DNA of 43,427 nucleotides from DASPJR01 sp035628505 (GTDB lineage Bacteria > Planctomycetota > SZUA-567 > H5-PLA8), in NCBI GenBank assembly GCA_035628505.1, contig DASPJR010000231.1, positions 1-43,427 of the forward strand. The letters run 5' to 3'. This document shows positions 15,796-24,446 of the stretch, piece after piece. The notes below the pieces were generated by a model. The model searched no databases and was not told the DNA's origin. It saw only the letters and a list, made by a program, of their open reading frames with translations. How positions within the stretch are numbered: position 1 is the stretch's first letter; each line of letters opens with the position of its first letter. A program made the translations under genes and the position numbers.

Positions 15796-17202
15796 TCAGG
15801 CTGCTGAAACGTTCGCTCGAGGCCGCTTTTCCATCGTGCTTTCGCTGCCGGCGTCTGTCAACATCGCGGTGAACTCGTCCACCAGCGCCTGAGCCTGCGC
15901 GGCAGTGCGCGCTTCTGCAATGATGCGCAGAATCGGTTCGGTGTTCGATGCGCGCAACTGCACCCAGCGATCATCCCAGTCCACGCGCATGCCGTCGCGC
16001 GTGTCGATGCGGACATCGCGCAGCATGCTTTTTACCTTTCGGATCAGCGCGCGCCCGGCGGCGGGCGGGCATTCGACTTTCGCTTTCACCATCTGGTACG
16101 CTGGTAGTTTTTGAGCAAGCTGGCTCATACGCTGCCCAGTCTGAAGCATGCTCTCCAGCATCAGCGCCATGCCGATGATTGCATCGCGGCCCACGTGAAC
16201 AGCCGGATCGATGATGCCGCCGTTACCTTCGCCGCCAAAGGACGCATTGAGTTCCTTCATCTTCTCGGCGACGTTCGATTCGCCGGCGGCCACCCGAACA
16301 ACTTCACAGCCGGCTGCGCGCGCGACATCCTCCGTCATCCGGCTCGTTGACATGTTGATCACGACAGGCCCACGCGACGCGCGTGTGGCCAGTGCATGCT
16401 GAGTGGAGAGCGCGAGCGCGGCTTCTTCTCCGACGTAATAGCCCGTTTCATCGATGACGGTAACGCGGTCGGCGTCCGGATCGACGGCAAACCCGACGTC
16501 CGCTCCGACCTTTTTCACGAACGCGCAGAGTTCACCCAGATTGGCACAAACAGGCTCGGGTTTATGCGGGAAGAGTCCGTTCGGATTGCAGTGAATCGTT
16601 TCAACTTCGCAGTTCAATTCGCTGAGTAAACGCTGGGCAATGTTGCATCCTGCGCCATTGCAGCAGTCGAGCGCCACGCGGAGACGCCGTTGAGAAAACA
16701 GTTCACGATTGACTATTTTCAGCACCTGCTCGACATGGCGCGCATCCGCGTGCTCAATTCGATGCACCGGCGCTAGCTGGTCCCAGCCGACGTTATTGAA
16801 CTGGCCTGAGTAATATATGTTCAGGAGATCACGGCTTTCTTCAGCATTCAGGTAAAGGCCGTCCCGGCGGAAAAACTTCAGCGCGTTCCATTCGATCGGA
16901 TTATGGCTCGCGGTAACCATGACTCCGCCATCTGCCTGCAGGTGTTCTATGGATGTCGTCAACGTCGGCGTGGCACACACACCAAGGTCCAGCACTTTGA
17001 CGCCTGTCGCGATCAACCCGCTGAGCACCGCGTGCTTGGCCATCTCGCCTGAAACACGTGTGTCCCGTCCGACGACGATCCGGCCACCGCGGCAGTATGT
17101 GCCAAATGCATGCCCCATCCTGACGAGCAGTTCGGGCGTCAGGCTGCGGCCAACAATGCCGCGAATGCCTGAGACGGAGATCATCAAGTCACTGCCTTGC
17201 AT
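15796..17202 (-). CDS. Phosphohexomutase (phosphoglucomutase/phosphomannomutase/GlmM type)
   Basis: 468 residues. Interconverts hexose-1-phosphate and hexose-6-phosphate, feeding nucleotide-sugar synthesis. All four active-site loops are intact: catalytic Ser99 in TASHNP, metal loop DPDADR (241-246), sugar loop GEGNGG (324-329) and phosphate loop RASNTEP (417-423). A very good AAAGGAGGGG precedes the ATG at 17202. GEGNGG leaves glucose, mannose or glucosamine specificity open. It could be the cellular GlmM, because no other appears here and the cdaA-ybbR pair (often with glmM) is 5 kb away. It sits in the polysaccharide locus. Confidence 0.93.
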   Translation of the reverse strand: MQGSDLMISVSGIRGIVGRSLTPELLVRMGHAFGTYCRGGRIVVGRDTRVSGEMAKHAVLSGLIATGVKVLDLGVCATPTLTTSIEHLQADGGVMVTASHNPIEWNALKFFRRDGLYLNAEESRDLLNIYYSGQFNNVGWDQLAPVHRIEHADARHVEQVLKIVNRELFSQRRLRVALDCCNGAGCNIAQRLLSELNCEVETIHCNPNGLFPHKPEPVCANLGELCAFVKKVGADVGFAVDPDADRVTVIDETGYYVGEEAALALSTQHALATRASRGPVVINMSTSRMTEDVARAAGCEVVRVAAGESNVAEKMKELNASFGGEGNGGIIDPAVHVGRDAIIGMALMLESMLQTGQRMSQLAQKLPAYQMVKAKVECPPAAGRALIRKVKSMLRDVRIDTRDGMRVDWDDRWVQLRASNTEPILRIIAEARTAAQAQALVDEFTAMLTDAGSESTMEKRPRANVSAA

Positions 17203-17266
17203 GCACGACCCCTCCTTTATAGATGCAATCGTTTCCGAAGCTGTGTGTATCGGCGGGATATGTGTG

Positions 17267-17551
17267 TTAGTGCTGCATACGGCGGCGAACCAGGCCCGCG
17301 CCCAGCAGGCTCAGCCCCACCAGCAGAGCACTGGCGGGCTCGGGGATTGTTCCGGCCGTCTGCGCTGAGCTGGGAGGTGGCAACTGCGCGAGAGTGCTCT
17401 TCTCAGTGTCTTCGCCATGGATGTTATCGACGTGCGGCGTGGGGACGGGCTGTACCGGCGTAGCGTCCATCACATCGGCGCGAACCGGGAGCATCAAACC
17501 GAGTACAAGTGTTAATCCGGCGACGGCAATCACGATAGCGAACGACTTCAT
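17267..17551 (-). CDS. Small PEP-CTERM envelope protein
   Basis: 94 residues from the ATG at 17551, with GAGGAGGAAGA directly upstream; a longer upstream reading lacks coding character. The N-terminal signal peptide is MKSFAIVIAVAGLTLVLG..., with cleavage likely after VRA (residue 25). A short Pro/Asp-rich middle follows, then a PEP-CTERM tail: Pro-Glu-Pro at 70-72, a hydrophobic helix (ALLVGLSLLGAGL) and RRR. This tripartite tail is the sorting signal for exosortase (EpsH/XrtA-type) processing. No exosortase is in the window. The middle is only about 45 residues, so it may be a linker, adhesin or matrix component. It lies between glycosyltransferase and phosphohexomutase genes. Confidence 0.85.
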   Translation of the reverse strand: MKSFAIVIAVAGLTLVLGLMLPVRADVMDATPVQPVPTPHVDNIHGEDTEKSTLAQLPPPSSAQTAGTIPEPASALLVGLSLLGAGLVRRRMQH

Positions 17552-17693
17552 TCTTCCTCCTCTAACGCCAGATAGTCTGACCGACAGTTCAATAAGCCGC
17601 GCGAAGCGCGAATGCACGGGAGCACAAAAGCAAACGGCTGTCCAGATTCGCGTTCGCCTGGGGGGGCGAAGTAAAAGCGCGCGGCTGCTGAGT

Positions 17694-17713
17694 GAGCACG
17701 CTGATGCGTGCTC
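17694..17713. terminator. Perfect hairpin downstream of glycosyltransferase gene
   Basis: GAGCACGC, loop TGAT, GCGTGCTC, about 40 bases beyond the glycosyltransferase stop on the minus strand. There is no T-run, so it may be a processing or Rho-related element rather than a classical terminator. The rest of 17552-17750 holds GC-rich dyads and no gene. Confidence 0.35.
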
Positions 17714-17750
17714 CTGGTTACGCCGTTTAAGTGCTTCCGAAGTGAAAAAA

Positions 17751-18992
17751 TCAGCGCTGGGCGTGCACGGACGAGAGAACATTCAGCAGCTCGGTGGCGC
17801 TTTCGTGCCATGAGATTACCTGCGGGCAGGCGCACAGCCGCTGCGGTTCCCAGGCTGTGGCCAGCACGTCATTCATTGCATCCGCAAGAGCGGGAGGGTC
17901 TCCGGGATTGACCAGGCGGCCATACCTCGGAGAACTGACCAATTCGGGAATGCCACCCACGTTCGTCGCAACGACCGGCCGGCCGCAGGCCAACGCTTCG
18001 ACGAGCACGTTTGGCAGCCCTTCATTCTGGCTGGCCAGGCACACTGCGTCGGCAGCGTTGATCCAGGTGGGTACCTCGTGGTGCTTGCATCCGCCGGCGA
18101 AGCGGACGTGTTCAGCAATTCCCAACTCGGTCGCGAGTCTGAACAGTTCACGCCGCAGGGGACCTTCTCCCACCAGCACCAGGCGGATCTCCATAGGGTG
18201 CTGCTTAAGAAGCAGCTTGAAGGCGCGCAGCAGGTCGCAATGACGCTTGATCGGCAGCAGCGCCGCTACGCACAACAGAATTTTCCCATGCGGTGCGAGC
18301 TTAAGTGCCTGTCGCGCCTGCGAGCGCGGCATGGGCCTGAAAATTGTGCGATCTACTCCGTTGTACACACGCGCAATCTTGTCGGGAGCAATCCCTTCGG
18401 CGGCGATAATCTGCTTGAGCGAGTCGGAAACTGTAATCACGCGATCGCAGCGTGCCAGGGCTTGCAGGACCTGCTGCTTGCGCGAAGGATCGCGCAGAAG
18501 CTGATGGATATCGCTGCCCAGGCACTTGATGACAACAGGAATTCCCAGCTGCGCGCCAAGCTGCTGCACGGCATAGCCATCAGGGTGCGCCCACGAAGCG
18601 AGCAGCACGTTGGGCCTGAATTCCTGGACGACGCTGCGCAGATGCCGCTTGATCGACTGCGCGTATAGCCAGCCGTGCCAGCTGCGTCCGAATCCCGGCG
18701 TGCGGAAAAAGCGCGGATACGTGACCGGGATGCCCTTGTATTCCGCGCGCGCGGGAATCTTCGCCAGCTTGCGTTCTGAAGCCAGCGCCCAGCCGAGTCC
18801 GGGGCACCACTTCACCGGCGAGATCACGCGCACGTCCGCCAGCTCCGACAGGTATTCCAGCGCGCACGCGTTGAAAATGCCCCAGTACGGCTGGACATCG
18901 TTGGGAAAAAGCGAGTTCACCGCGAGCACGCGCAAGCGGGTGGACACCTTGTGTCCGACGCCTTTTACGATTTCCAGCCGGCTGGATTGCAT
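17751..18992 (-). CDS. Glycosyltransferase family 4 (GT-B)
   Basis: 413 residues. A GT-B retaining glycosyltransferase: N-terminal acceptor domain (about 18-190, LRVLAVNSLFPNDVQPYWG) and C-terminal nucleotide-sugar domain (about 215-395) with VYNGVD, LLCVAALLPIKRH and the EX7E-type motif SQNEGLPNVLVEALACG. Probably adds one sugar from a nucleotide donor to a lipid-linked glycan at the cytoplasmic face. The donor cannot be inferred. It follows the epimerase gene by 26 bases, suggesting an operon. Confidence 0.93.
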   Translation of the reverse strand: MQSSRLEIVKGVGHKVSTRLRVLAVNSLFPNDVQPYWGIFNACALEYLSELADVRVISPVKWCPGLGWALASERKLAKIPARAEYKGIPVTYPRFFRTPGFGRSWHGWLYAQSIKRHLRSVVQEFRPNVLLASWAHPDGYAVQQLGAQLGIPVVIKCLGSDIHQLLRDPSRKQQVLQALARCDRVITVSDSLKQIIAAEGIAPDKIARVYNGVDRTIFRPMPRSQARQALKLAPHGKILLCVAALLPIKRHCDLLRAFKLLLKQHPMEIRLVLVGEGPLRRELFRLATELGIAEHVRFAGGCKHHEVPTWINAADAVCLASQNEGLPNVLVEALACGRPVVATNVGGIPELVSSPRYGRLVNPGDPPALADAMNDVLATAWEPQRLCACPQVISWHESATELLNVLSSVHAQR

Positions 18993-19018
18993 CGTTTGCC
19001 TTTCCTTGGTGATTTAAC

Positions 19019-19966
19019 TCATGCCGCGCTCTTTTGCGGCACGCGTGCACTCTGGACCGTGCGCGCCAGGCCTTCACTGAAATCAACGACCGGCTTATAG
19101 CCCAGGACGCCCTGTGCCATTGCGAGCGACGCCACCGAATGCATCACATCGCCGGTGCGGGGCGCCTCATAACGCGGCTGCAGATTCGTCCCCAGGATCT
19201 TGTTGAGCTCGGCCACGAGCTGATTCAATGAAATGCGCAGCCCCGTGCCGATATTCACCGCACAGCCGTTGAGCTTGTCGTGTGTCGTAAGCGCCAGCAT
19301 GTTGGCGTGAACCACGTTGGCCACATACGTGAAATCGCGTGTCTGCGTGCCGTCGCCGAAGATCACCGGCGTCTGGCCCTGCATCATGAGTGTTGTGAAG
19401 CGCGCGATCACACCCGAGTACGGACTGGACGGATCCTGCCGCGGTCCAAAGATATTGAAATAGCGCAGCGAGATGGCATCCAGGCCATAGCAGGAGCTGA
19501 ACGCGCTGACATAAAACTCACCGGCGAGCTTGGCCACCGCGTATGGGCTGCGCGGATCGGGCCGCATCGATTCGGTTTTCGGAAGCTCCGGTCCATCTCC
19601 GTACGCGCTCGAAGAGGCCGCGTACACGAAGCGGCGGATGCCGTGCTCTTTGGCGGCGTTAAGCAGATTCACTGTCGTGCTGGCGCAGGCGGCGTGCGAC
19701 TCAAGCGGGTCTTTCACGGAGCGCGGCACGGACGGGACGGCGGCCTGGTGCGAAATGGCGTCCATGCCTTCGGCAGCCTGCAACGCGTCAGCCGGATCGG
19801 AGAGATCGAGATCCAGAAGCTCGATCTGGTCGCGAATGGCGGCGAGATTCTCAGCATTACCGGTGCTGAAGTTGTCTACGACACGAACCTGGTGCCCGGC
19901 CTCAACCAGGGCCTCTGCCAGATGTCCCCCAATGAAACCCGCTCCGCCCGAAACAAGTACTCGCAT
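19019..19966 (-). CDS. NAD-dependent nucleotide-sugar epimerase (GalE/WbpP-like)
   Basis: 315 residues from the ATG at 19966 (GGAG about 10 bases upstream), so the NAD-binding GGAGFIGG begins near residue 7 as usual. An earlier ATG at 20035 would add 23 residues. An extended short-chain dehydrogenase that converts UDP-sugars at C4 (glucose/galactose or the N-acetyl forms). The catalytic set is ASSSAYG and the SPYAVAK Tyr/Lys pair. RYFNIFGPRQDPSSPYSGVI resembles UDP-GlcNAc 4-epimerases more than plain GalE. First gene of the leftward polysaccharide series. Confidence 0.9.
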   Translation of the reverse strand: MRVLVSGGAGFIGGHLAEALVEAGHQVRVVDNFSTGNAENLAAIRDQIELLDLDLSDPADALQAAEGMDAISHQAAVPSVPRSVKDPLESHAACASTTVNLLNAAKEHGIRRFVYAASSSAYGDGPELPKTESMRPDPRSPYAVAKLAGEFYVSAFSSCYGLDAISLRYFNIFGPRQDPSSPYSGVIARFTTLMMQGQTPVIFGDGTQTRDFTYVANVVHANMLALTTHDKLNGCAVNIGTGLRISLNQLVAELNKILGTNLQPRYEAPRTGDVMHSVASLAMAQGVLGYKPVVDFSEGLARTVQSARVPQKSAA

Positions 19967-20231
19967 CGTGTCGTCTCCAGGAGTTTTTCGCGATGGCAAA
20001 ATCAGTTGCATGGCAGCGGCGTCCGCGTTAACCACAGCCGTGCCGAAGCGAATGCTCAGAAAGCAAGCGGGCAGCCAAAAGCAGAAATGGCTGAGTCCGC
20101 ATTGGCGCGTTCTTGAATTGACTGGGAAGTGCGTGCTGGCGCTTTAAAAAGTATTCAGAACGACGTGGTTAGGGCCGGGCTGCCGTTCCCTCCTTTCACG
20201 CCTTTTTCAACATGGCCAGGTGGCGGAACGC

Positions 20232-20897
20232 ATGCGCGACATTCAACATTTTCTAGAGCACCTGCGCACTGCCCGCACGGGCAAGGACCTGTTCAACCAC
20301 TATGCCTCCGTCGACACGAGGCTCGACCTTGCCAACGGAGCCAGAATCCGCTGTGCGAACCTGCTGTCGTACCTGCGTCATTTCCGCGAGCAGCCGCCAG
20401 CGGTCATCGTCGTCGGCGAAGCTGCCGGTTATCGCGGCAACCGCTTTACAGGAATTCCGTTCACCAGCGAGCACACGCTTTTGCATCACCGCTTTTTTTC
20501 CGGCGGAGCGTACGCGCGCTCGGCCTGCCGCGAGCAGCCCTGGCGCGAAGCGTCCGGCTCGATCGTCTGGGAGACGCTCAGTGCTTTGCCGCGTCCTGTG
20601 ATGCTCTGGGGCATCGTGCCGTTCCATCCGCACAAGCCCGGCAACCCGCTGAGCAACCGCACGCCCACGCGCGCTGAACAGGAGCAAGGCCGTGCGCTTT
20701 TCGAGGAGTTTCGCACGCTCTTTTCAGAGCCGAGGCTGATCGCCGCAGGCCGCATCGCCAGTGCAATGCTGGAAAAGGCGGGCTTGAAGCACACAGCTGT
20801 GCGCCATCCTTCTCACGGCGGCAAAGTCGACTTCCAGAAAGGCCTGCGAGCCGCCGCGGCATCAGGCCCTGGATCGCGAAAGGCACTTTCATTATGA
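20232..20897 (+). CDS. Uracil-DNA glycosylase superfamily protein
   Basis: 221 residues from the ATG at 20232; a GTG at 20220 is an alternative. Motif 1 VVGEAAGYRGNRFTGIPFTSE and C-terminal RHPSHGGK place it in the UDG fold (compare GEAPG and HPS in family 4/5 enzymes). It lacks the N-terminal Fe-S cysteines of those families, so the substrate is unknown. Overlaps folP by ATGA. Divergent from the epimerase; the roughly 260-base divergent gap (19967-20231) shows no recognisable element. Confidence 0.8.
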   Translation: MRDIQHFLEHLRTARTGKDLFNHYASVDTRLDLANGARIRCANLLSYLRHFREQPPAVIVVGEAAGYRGNRFTGIPFTSEHTLLHHRFFSGGAYARSACREQPWREASGSIVWETLSALPRPVMLWGIVPFHPHKPGNPLSNRTPTRAEQEQGRALFEEFRTLFSEPRLIAAGRIASAMLEKAGLKHTAVRHPSHGGKVDFQKGLRAAAASGPGSRKALSL

Positions 20898-21727
20898 AGA
20901 CCGCTGCGCTTTGCGAGCCGCGGCTGATGGCGGTGCTGAATATCACGCCCGATAGTTTTTCAGACGGCGGAAAATACCTGAAGCCCGCCGCTGCCGTCGA
21001 GCGCGCGCTGCAGTACGTCTCGGAGGGCGCCACGATTATTGACATGGGCGCCGAATCCTCGCGGCCTGGCAGCGAAGGTGTGCCTCCCGACGAGCAGCTT
21101 CGCCGCCTGCTTCCGGTACTCAAAGCTTTCCGGCGCCGATCCAACGTCGCGGTCAGCATCGATACGCGCTCGTCGCGCGTGGCCCGTGCATGCCTCGCCG
21201 AAGGCGCGACGATCATCAATGACATCTCCGCGCTGCGCCACGACCGTGGAATGCTCAAAGCCATGGCGCAGTCCAGCTGCAGCATTGTGCTGATGCATAT
21301 GCGCGGCACGCCCAGAACCATGCAGCGTCGGCCGCGGTACAAGGATGTCGTGGGCGAGGTGCTGCAGTTTTTCCGCGAACGCCTGAAAGTGTGCGCGGAC
21401 GCGGGCATCGACCCGAAGCGGATCTGGATTGATCCGGGGATCGGCTTCGGCAAGACGCTCGAACATAATCTGGCGATTCTCAACGGACTCTCTGCCTTCA
21501 AAGCGCTGGGCCGCCCGATTGTGGCCGGTGTGTCTCGCAAAAGTTTCATTGGAACACTGACGGGCGAGCAGATACCCGAACGGCGGGTGCTTGGATCAGT
21601 CGTGGCCGGAATGCTGGCGTTCGAAAATGGCGCGGACATCCTGCGCGTTCACGATGTCGCTGAACATGCCGGGGCTCTGAAGCTGCTTCTGGCTGTGCGC
21701 CGCGCAGGCAATGAGCCGATACCTTAA
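20894..21727 (+). CDS. folP: Dihydropteroate synthase
   Basis: 277 residues. Joins 6-hydroxymethyl-dihydropterin diphosphate to p-aminobenzoate in folate synthesis and is the sulfonamide target. Motifs: MAVLNITPDSFSDGG, GAESSRPGS, SIDTRS, NDISAL, DPGIGFGKT and GVSRKSFIG. It starts inside the end of the UDG-like gene (4-base overlap). folP followed by cdaA and ybbR is a common arrangement in several phyla, supporting assignment of the downstream genes. Confidence 0.97.
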   Translation: MKTAALCEPRLMAVLNITPDSFSDGGKYLKPAAAVERALQYVSEGATIIDMGAESSRPGSEGVPPDEQLRRLLPVLKAFRRRSNVAVSIDTRSSRVARACLAEGATIINDISALRHDRGMLKAMAQSSCSIVLMHMRGTPRTMQRRPRYKDVVGEVLQFFRERLKVCADAGIDPKRIWIDPGIGFGKTLEHNLAILNGLSAFKALGRPIVAGVSRKSFIGTLTGEQIPERRVLGSVVAGMLAFENGADILRVHDVAEHAGALKLLLAVRRAGNEPIP

Positions 21728-21764
21728 TCAGGCGGTTTCCTGCAGGAAAAACGCGATTTGATCG

Positions 21765-21793
21765 CGACTGCCATCGAACGCATCCGTTATAAT
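21765..21793 (+). promoter_or_regulatory. Probable promoter of cdaA
   Basis: A perfect TATAAT at 21788-21793, 31 bases before the cdaA ATG. A poor -35 (CGACTG, 21765-21770) sits 17 bases upstream. It would let the cyclase be transcribed independently of folP with a very short leader. Confidence 0.5.
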
Positions 21794-21823
21794 CCTGGCG
21801 GAAAACAGGGCAGTGGAGTTCGA

Positions 21824-22660
21824 ATGGACGACGCGCTTCGAGGCATTCAGAATTTCCCGATCACCGGCGTTCGCGCCGTGGTCGAGATTGTTCTGCTTGC
21901 CGGGATTTTTTATGCGCTGCTTTCTTTTCTGAGAGGCTCGCGCGGCGCGGGCGTGCTGCGCGGAATGCTCGTCCTGATCTTCTTGTCGATCGGTTTCGTC
22001 TTTATCGCCGCCAAAGCCTTCAAGCTTGAACACATCGTCTGGGTTTTTGAGAAGCTGGCGGCGCTTTCGATCGTCGCGGGGGTAATTATTTTTCAGCCCG
22101 AACTGCGCCGCGGCCTGCTGCGCCTTGGGCTCAACCCGCTGATCGGCCGCTTCGTGCGCGCCGATTCACCGGCGATTGACGAAATCGTCGAAGCCTGCAC
22201 CAACCTGAGCAAAGCCTCTATCGGTGCGTTGATCGCCATTCAGCGCCGCGTGCCGTTAAACGACTTCGCCGAACGCGGCACAGTGCTCAACGCGGACATC
22301 ACGCGCGAACTGCTCGAAACTGTTTTTTTCAAGAGCCGCCATGGCGAGGGCACTATTCTGCACGATGCCGGCACGATTATCATTGGCAACCGCATCGCTG
22401 CCGCCGGCTGCCTGTTTCCGCTCTCGGAAAATCCGGAGCTCTCGAAGTCGCTTGGCACGCGGCACCGAGCGGCGCTGGGCATGAGCGAAGAGAGCGATGC
22501 CGTCGTTGTTGTCGTGAGCGAAGAAACGGGGCGTATTTCTTTGGCCGTTGAAGGAAAGTTCACGCATGGCCTCACACGCGAGGAACTGCAGGCCCGCCTG
22601 ACTGAGCTGGTGCTCGAGTCGGTCGAAGGCGGCAGTCCGCCAACATCGGAGGCTGCGTAA
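21824..22660 (+). CDS. cdaA: Diadenylate cyclase (CdaA/DacA family), variant DGA motif
   Basis: 278 residues from the ATG at 21824 (GGAG 6-7 bases before). Makes cyclic-di-AMP from two ATP. Three N-terminal helices (about 16-35, 46-64, 74-91) anchor it. The DAC domain (about 115-245) has ASIGALIAIQRR, NADITRELLETVF and GTRHRAALG with the RHR triad (213-215) intact. The DGA motif, normally LHDGA, reads LHDAG (181-183): the Asp is kept, Gly and Ala are swapped. Activity is therefore likely but worth testing. Its partner ybbR gene starts 4 bases after the stop. Confidence 0.93.
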   Translation: MDDALRGIQNFPITGVRAVVEIVLLAGIFYALLSFLRGSRGAGVLRGMLVLIFLSIGFVFIAAKAFKLEHIVWVFEKLAALSIVAGVIIFQPELRRGLLRLGLNPLIGRFVRADSPAIDEIVEACTNLSKASIGALIAIQRRVPLNDFAERGTVLNADITRELLETVFFKSRHGEGTILHDAGTIIIGNRIAAAGCLFPLSENPELSKSLGTRHRAALGMSEESDAVVVVVSEETGRISLAVEGKFTHGLTREELQARLTELVLESVEGGSPPTSEAA

Positions 22661-22663
22661 CGT

Positions 22664-23689
22664 ATGCCGACGATGGCTGGATTCCTGCGTTTTCTGCAGT
22701 CGCTGCTGTTCGAGGACTGGTGGCTGAAGATCACCTGCATTGTGTTTTCAATGCTGATGTGGTTCTACATAGACGGCGAACTGACAGATCAGAGCGACTT
22801 CCTCGTCGGCGTGCGCCCCAACGATATTGTTCTTCCGTCCGGATGGGAACTGGCTCCGGATCAGACGCTCCCGAAGTACTGGGTTCGACTGCGCGGCGCG
22901 CGGCGGCGCTTCCAGGTGTTCAACTCCGACAAGATCATGTTCCGCAAGCAGACGATCACCAATCCGCAGGTCGGCAGGAACCCGATCGATATTGAGCCCG
23001 CCGAGGTGGAGATCGAAGAGAACTTTGAAATCGTGTCGGTGACGCCCAAAGACGAGCGTCCCAGCGTGCTGCTCATTGCAACCACGCGGCGCGTCAAGCG
23101 CGTGCGCGTGAAGACGACGGGCAAGGTCAACCCGCGTTTCATCGCCGAACCACCTGTGGCCGATCCGGACCAGGTAAACGTCGAAGGCGCGGCGGAGGAT
23201 CTCGATCAGCTTGAATTTGTGTGGACGGAAGACGTGGATATCACCGATGCTGAGCAGGATGTGGTGCGCGAGGTTGGCATTCAGCCGTTTGTGGATGTTG
23301 GAGGCAGGCGCATTCAATTGCGCAGCAACGCGGTAGTGCGCGCGATTGTAAAAGTGCGGCCGCAGCTGGTCACGCGGCGCATGACACTGGACGTGCGGCC
23401 GCTGGCGCTTTCGGGAACGGCGCTGACCGTCGAACCCAAGTCAGTTGAAGTGGAAGTGCAGGCCGAAGAGCAGGAATTTGCCGCGCCGGATTTTGCTTCC
23501 AGTATTCTGCTCTATGTCGAATGGCCGCGCACGTGGGAGACGCCGAAGAGCCAGGAGATGGCGCTGGGGCCGGCTTCAGTACAGGTGAAAGCTGCGCCGC
23601 CGCCGCGCGTGCAGGTCCGCGGCGTTGATGGCGGGCCGCTTCCGACCGTGACGGTGAGAGGCGCGCTGGCGGGGCCGGCGATCAAATAG
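22664..23689 (+). CDS. YbbR-domain protein, CdaR-like regulator of CdaA
   Basis: 341 residues. One transmembrane helix near the N-terminus (WWLKITCIVFSMLMWFYID, about 19-37) is followed by repeated beta-rich YbbR modules outside the membrane. CdaR proteins bind and regulate the diadenylate cyclase encoded next to them. Position immediately after cdaA (4 bases after its stop) strongly supports that role. Sequence among YbbR domains is poorly conserved, so the call leans on architecture and neighbours. Confidence 0.85.
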   Translation: MPTMAGFLRFLQSLLFEDWWLKITCIVFSMLMWFYIDGELTDQSDFLVGVRPNDIVLPSGWELAPDQTLPKYWVRLRGARRRFQVFNSDKIMFRKQTITNPQVGRNPIDIEPAEVEIEENFEIVSVTPKDERPSVLLIATTRRVKRVRVKTTGKVNPRFIAEPPVADPDQVNVEGAAEDLDQLEFVWTEDVDITDAEQDVVREVGIQPFVDVGGRRIQLRSNAVVRAIVKVRPQLVTRRMTLDVRPLALSGTALTVEPKSVEVEVQAEEQEFAAPDFASSILLYVEWPRTWETPKSQEMALGPASVQVKAAPPPRVQVRGVDGGPLPTVTVRGALAGPAIK

Positions 23690-23707
23690 CGGAGTTGCAA
23701 ACATTCC

Positions 23708-24421
23708 ATGGCCAAACTGGGAGTCAACATCGATCACGTCGCAACCGTGCGGCAGGCGCGAAAAACGTACGAGCCCGATCCCGTCTGGGCCGCGGCCGAA
23801 GCGGAATTGGGCGGCGCCGACCAGATCACGGTTCACTTGCGCGAAGACCGGCGGCACATCCAGGAACGCGACGTCGAAATTCTGCTGAAGACCGTGCAGA
23901 CGCGCGTGAACCTGGAGCTGGCCGTCGCATCGGACGTACTCAAATTTGCGCTGCGCACCAAACCGCACTGCGCGTGCCTGGTACCTGAACGACGCGAGGA
24001 AGTCACGACTGAAGGCGGGCTAGACGTGGCCGGATCGTTCAAGAAGGTCAAGGATGCGGTAAAGCAGCTCAGTGATGCCGGGATCCTCGTCAGCCTGTTC
24101 ATCGATGCCGACCGCAAGCAGATCGATGCGGCGTCAAAATCAGGCGCGCCATTCATCGAAATTCATACCGGCACCTATGCCAACGCGCGATCTGAACTCG
24201 AGATTGAGCGTACGTTCAAGCAGATTCAGGCCGGCGCCAAGCAGGCGCGCGATCTGGGATTGCGCGTGAACGCGGGGCATGGATTGAACTACCGAAACGT
24301 GATTCCGATTGCGCAGATTCCCGGCATGGAAGAATTGAACATCGGCCACGCGATCATCGCGCGCTCGATTTTTACGGGTTTGCGGCAGGCAGTGCGTGAG
24401 ATGAAGGAACTGATCGATTGA
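23708..24421 (+). CDS. pdxJ: Pyridoxine 5'-phosphate synthase
   Basis: 237 residues, typical length. Condenses 1-deoxyxylulose-5-phosphate with 3-amino-2-oxopropyl phosphate to pyridoxine phosphate, the last step of the DXP-dependent vitamin B6 route. MAKLGVNIDHVATVRQAR, GADQITVHLREDRRHI, EIHTGTYA, VNAGHGLNYRNV and NIGHAIIARSIF are diagnostic. Starts 18 bases after the YbbR gene. yggS (PLP homeostasis) also lies in this window, but far away and in another transcript. Confidence 0.97.
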   Translation: MAKLGVNIDHVATVRQARKTYEPDPVWAAAEAELGGADQITVHLREDRRHIQERDVEILLKTVQTRVNLELAVASDVLKFALRTKPHCACLVPERREEVTTEGGLDVAGSFKKVKDAVKQLSDAGILVSLFIDADRKQIDAASKSGAPFIEIHTGTYANARSELEIERTFKQIQAGAKQARDLGLRVNAGHGLNYRNVIPIAQIPGMEELNIGHAIIARSIFTGLRQAVREMKELID

Positions 24422-24446
24422 GTGGATAACGGCACGAGGGGAGCCG

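Noticed and set aside
17552..17782. 77-residue N-terminal extension of the PEP-CTERM protein
   Set aside because: It would bury the signal peptide inside the protein, and GAGGAGGAAGA directly precedes the ATG at 17551.
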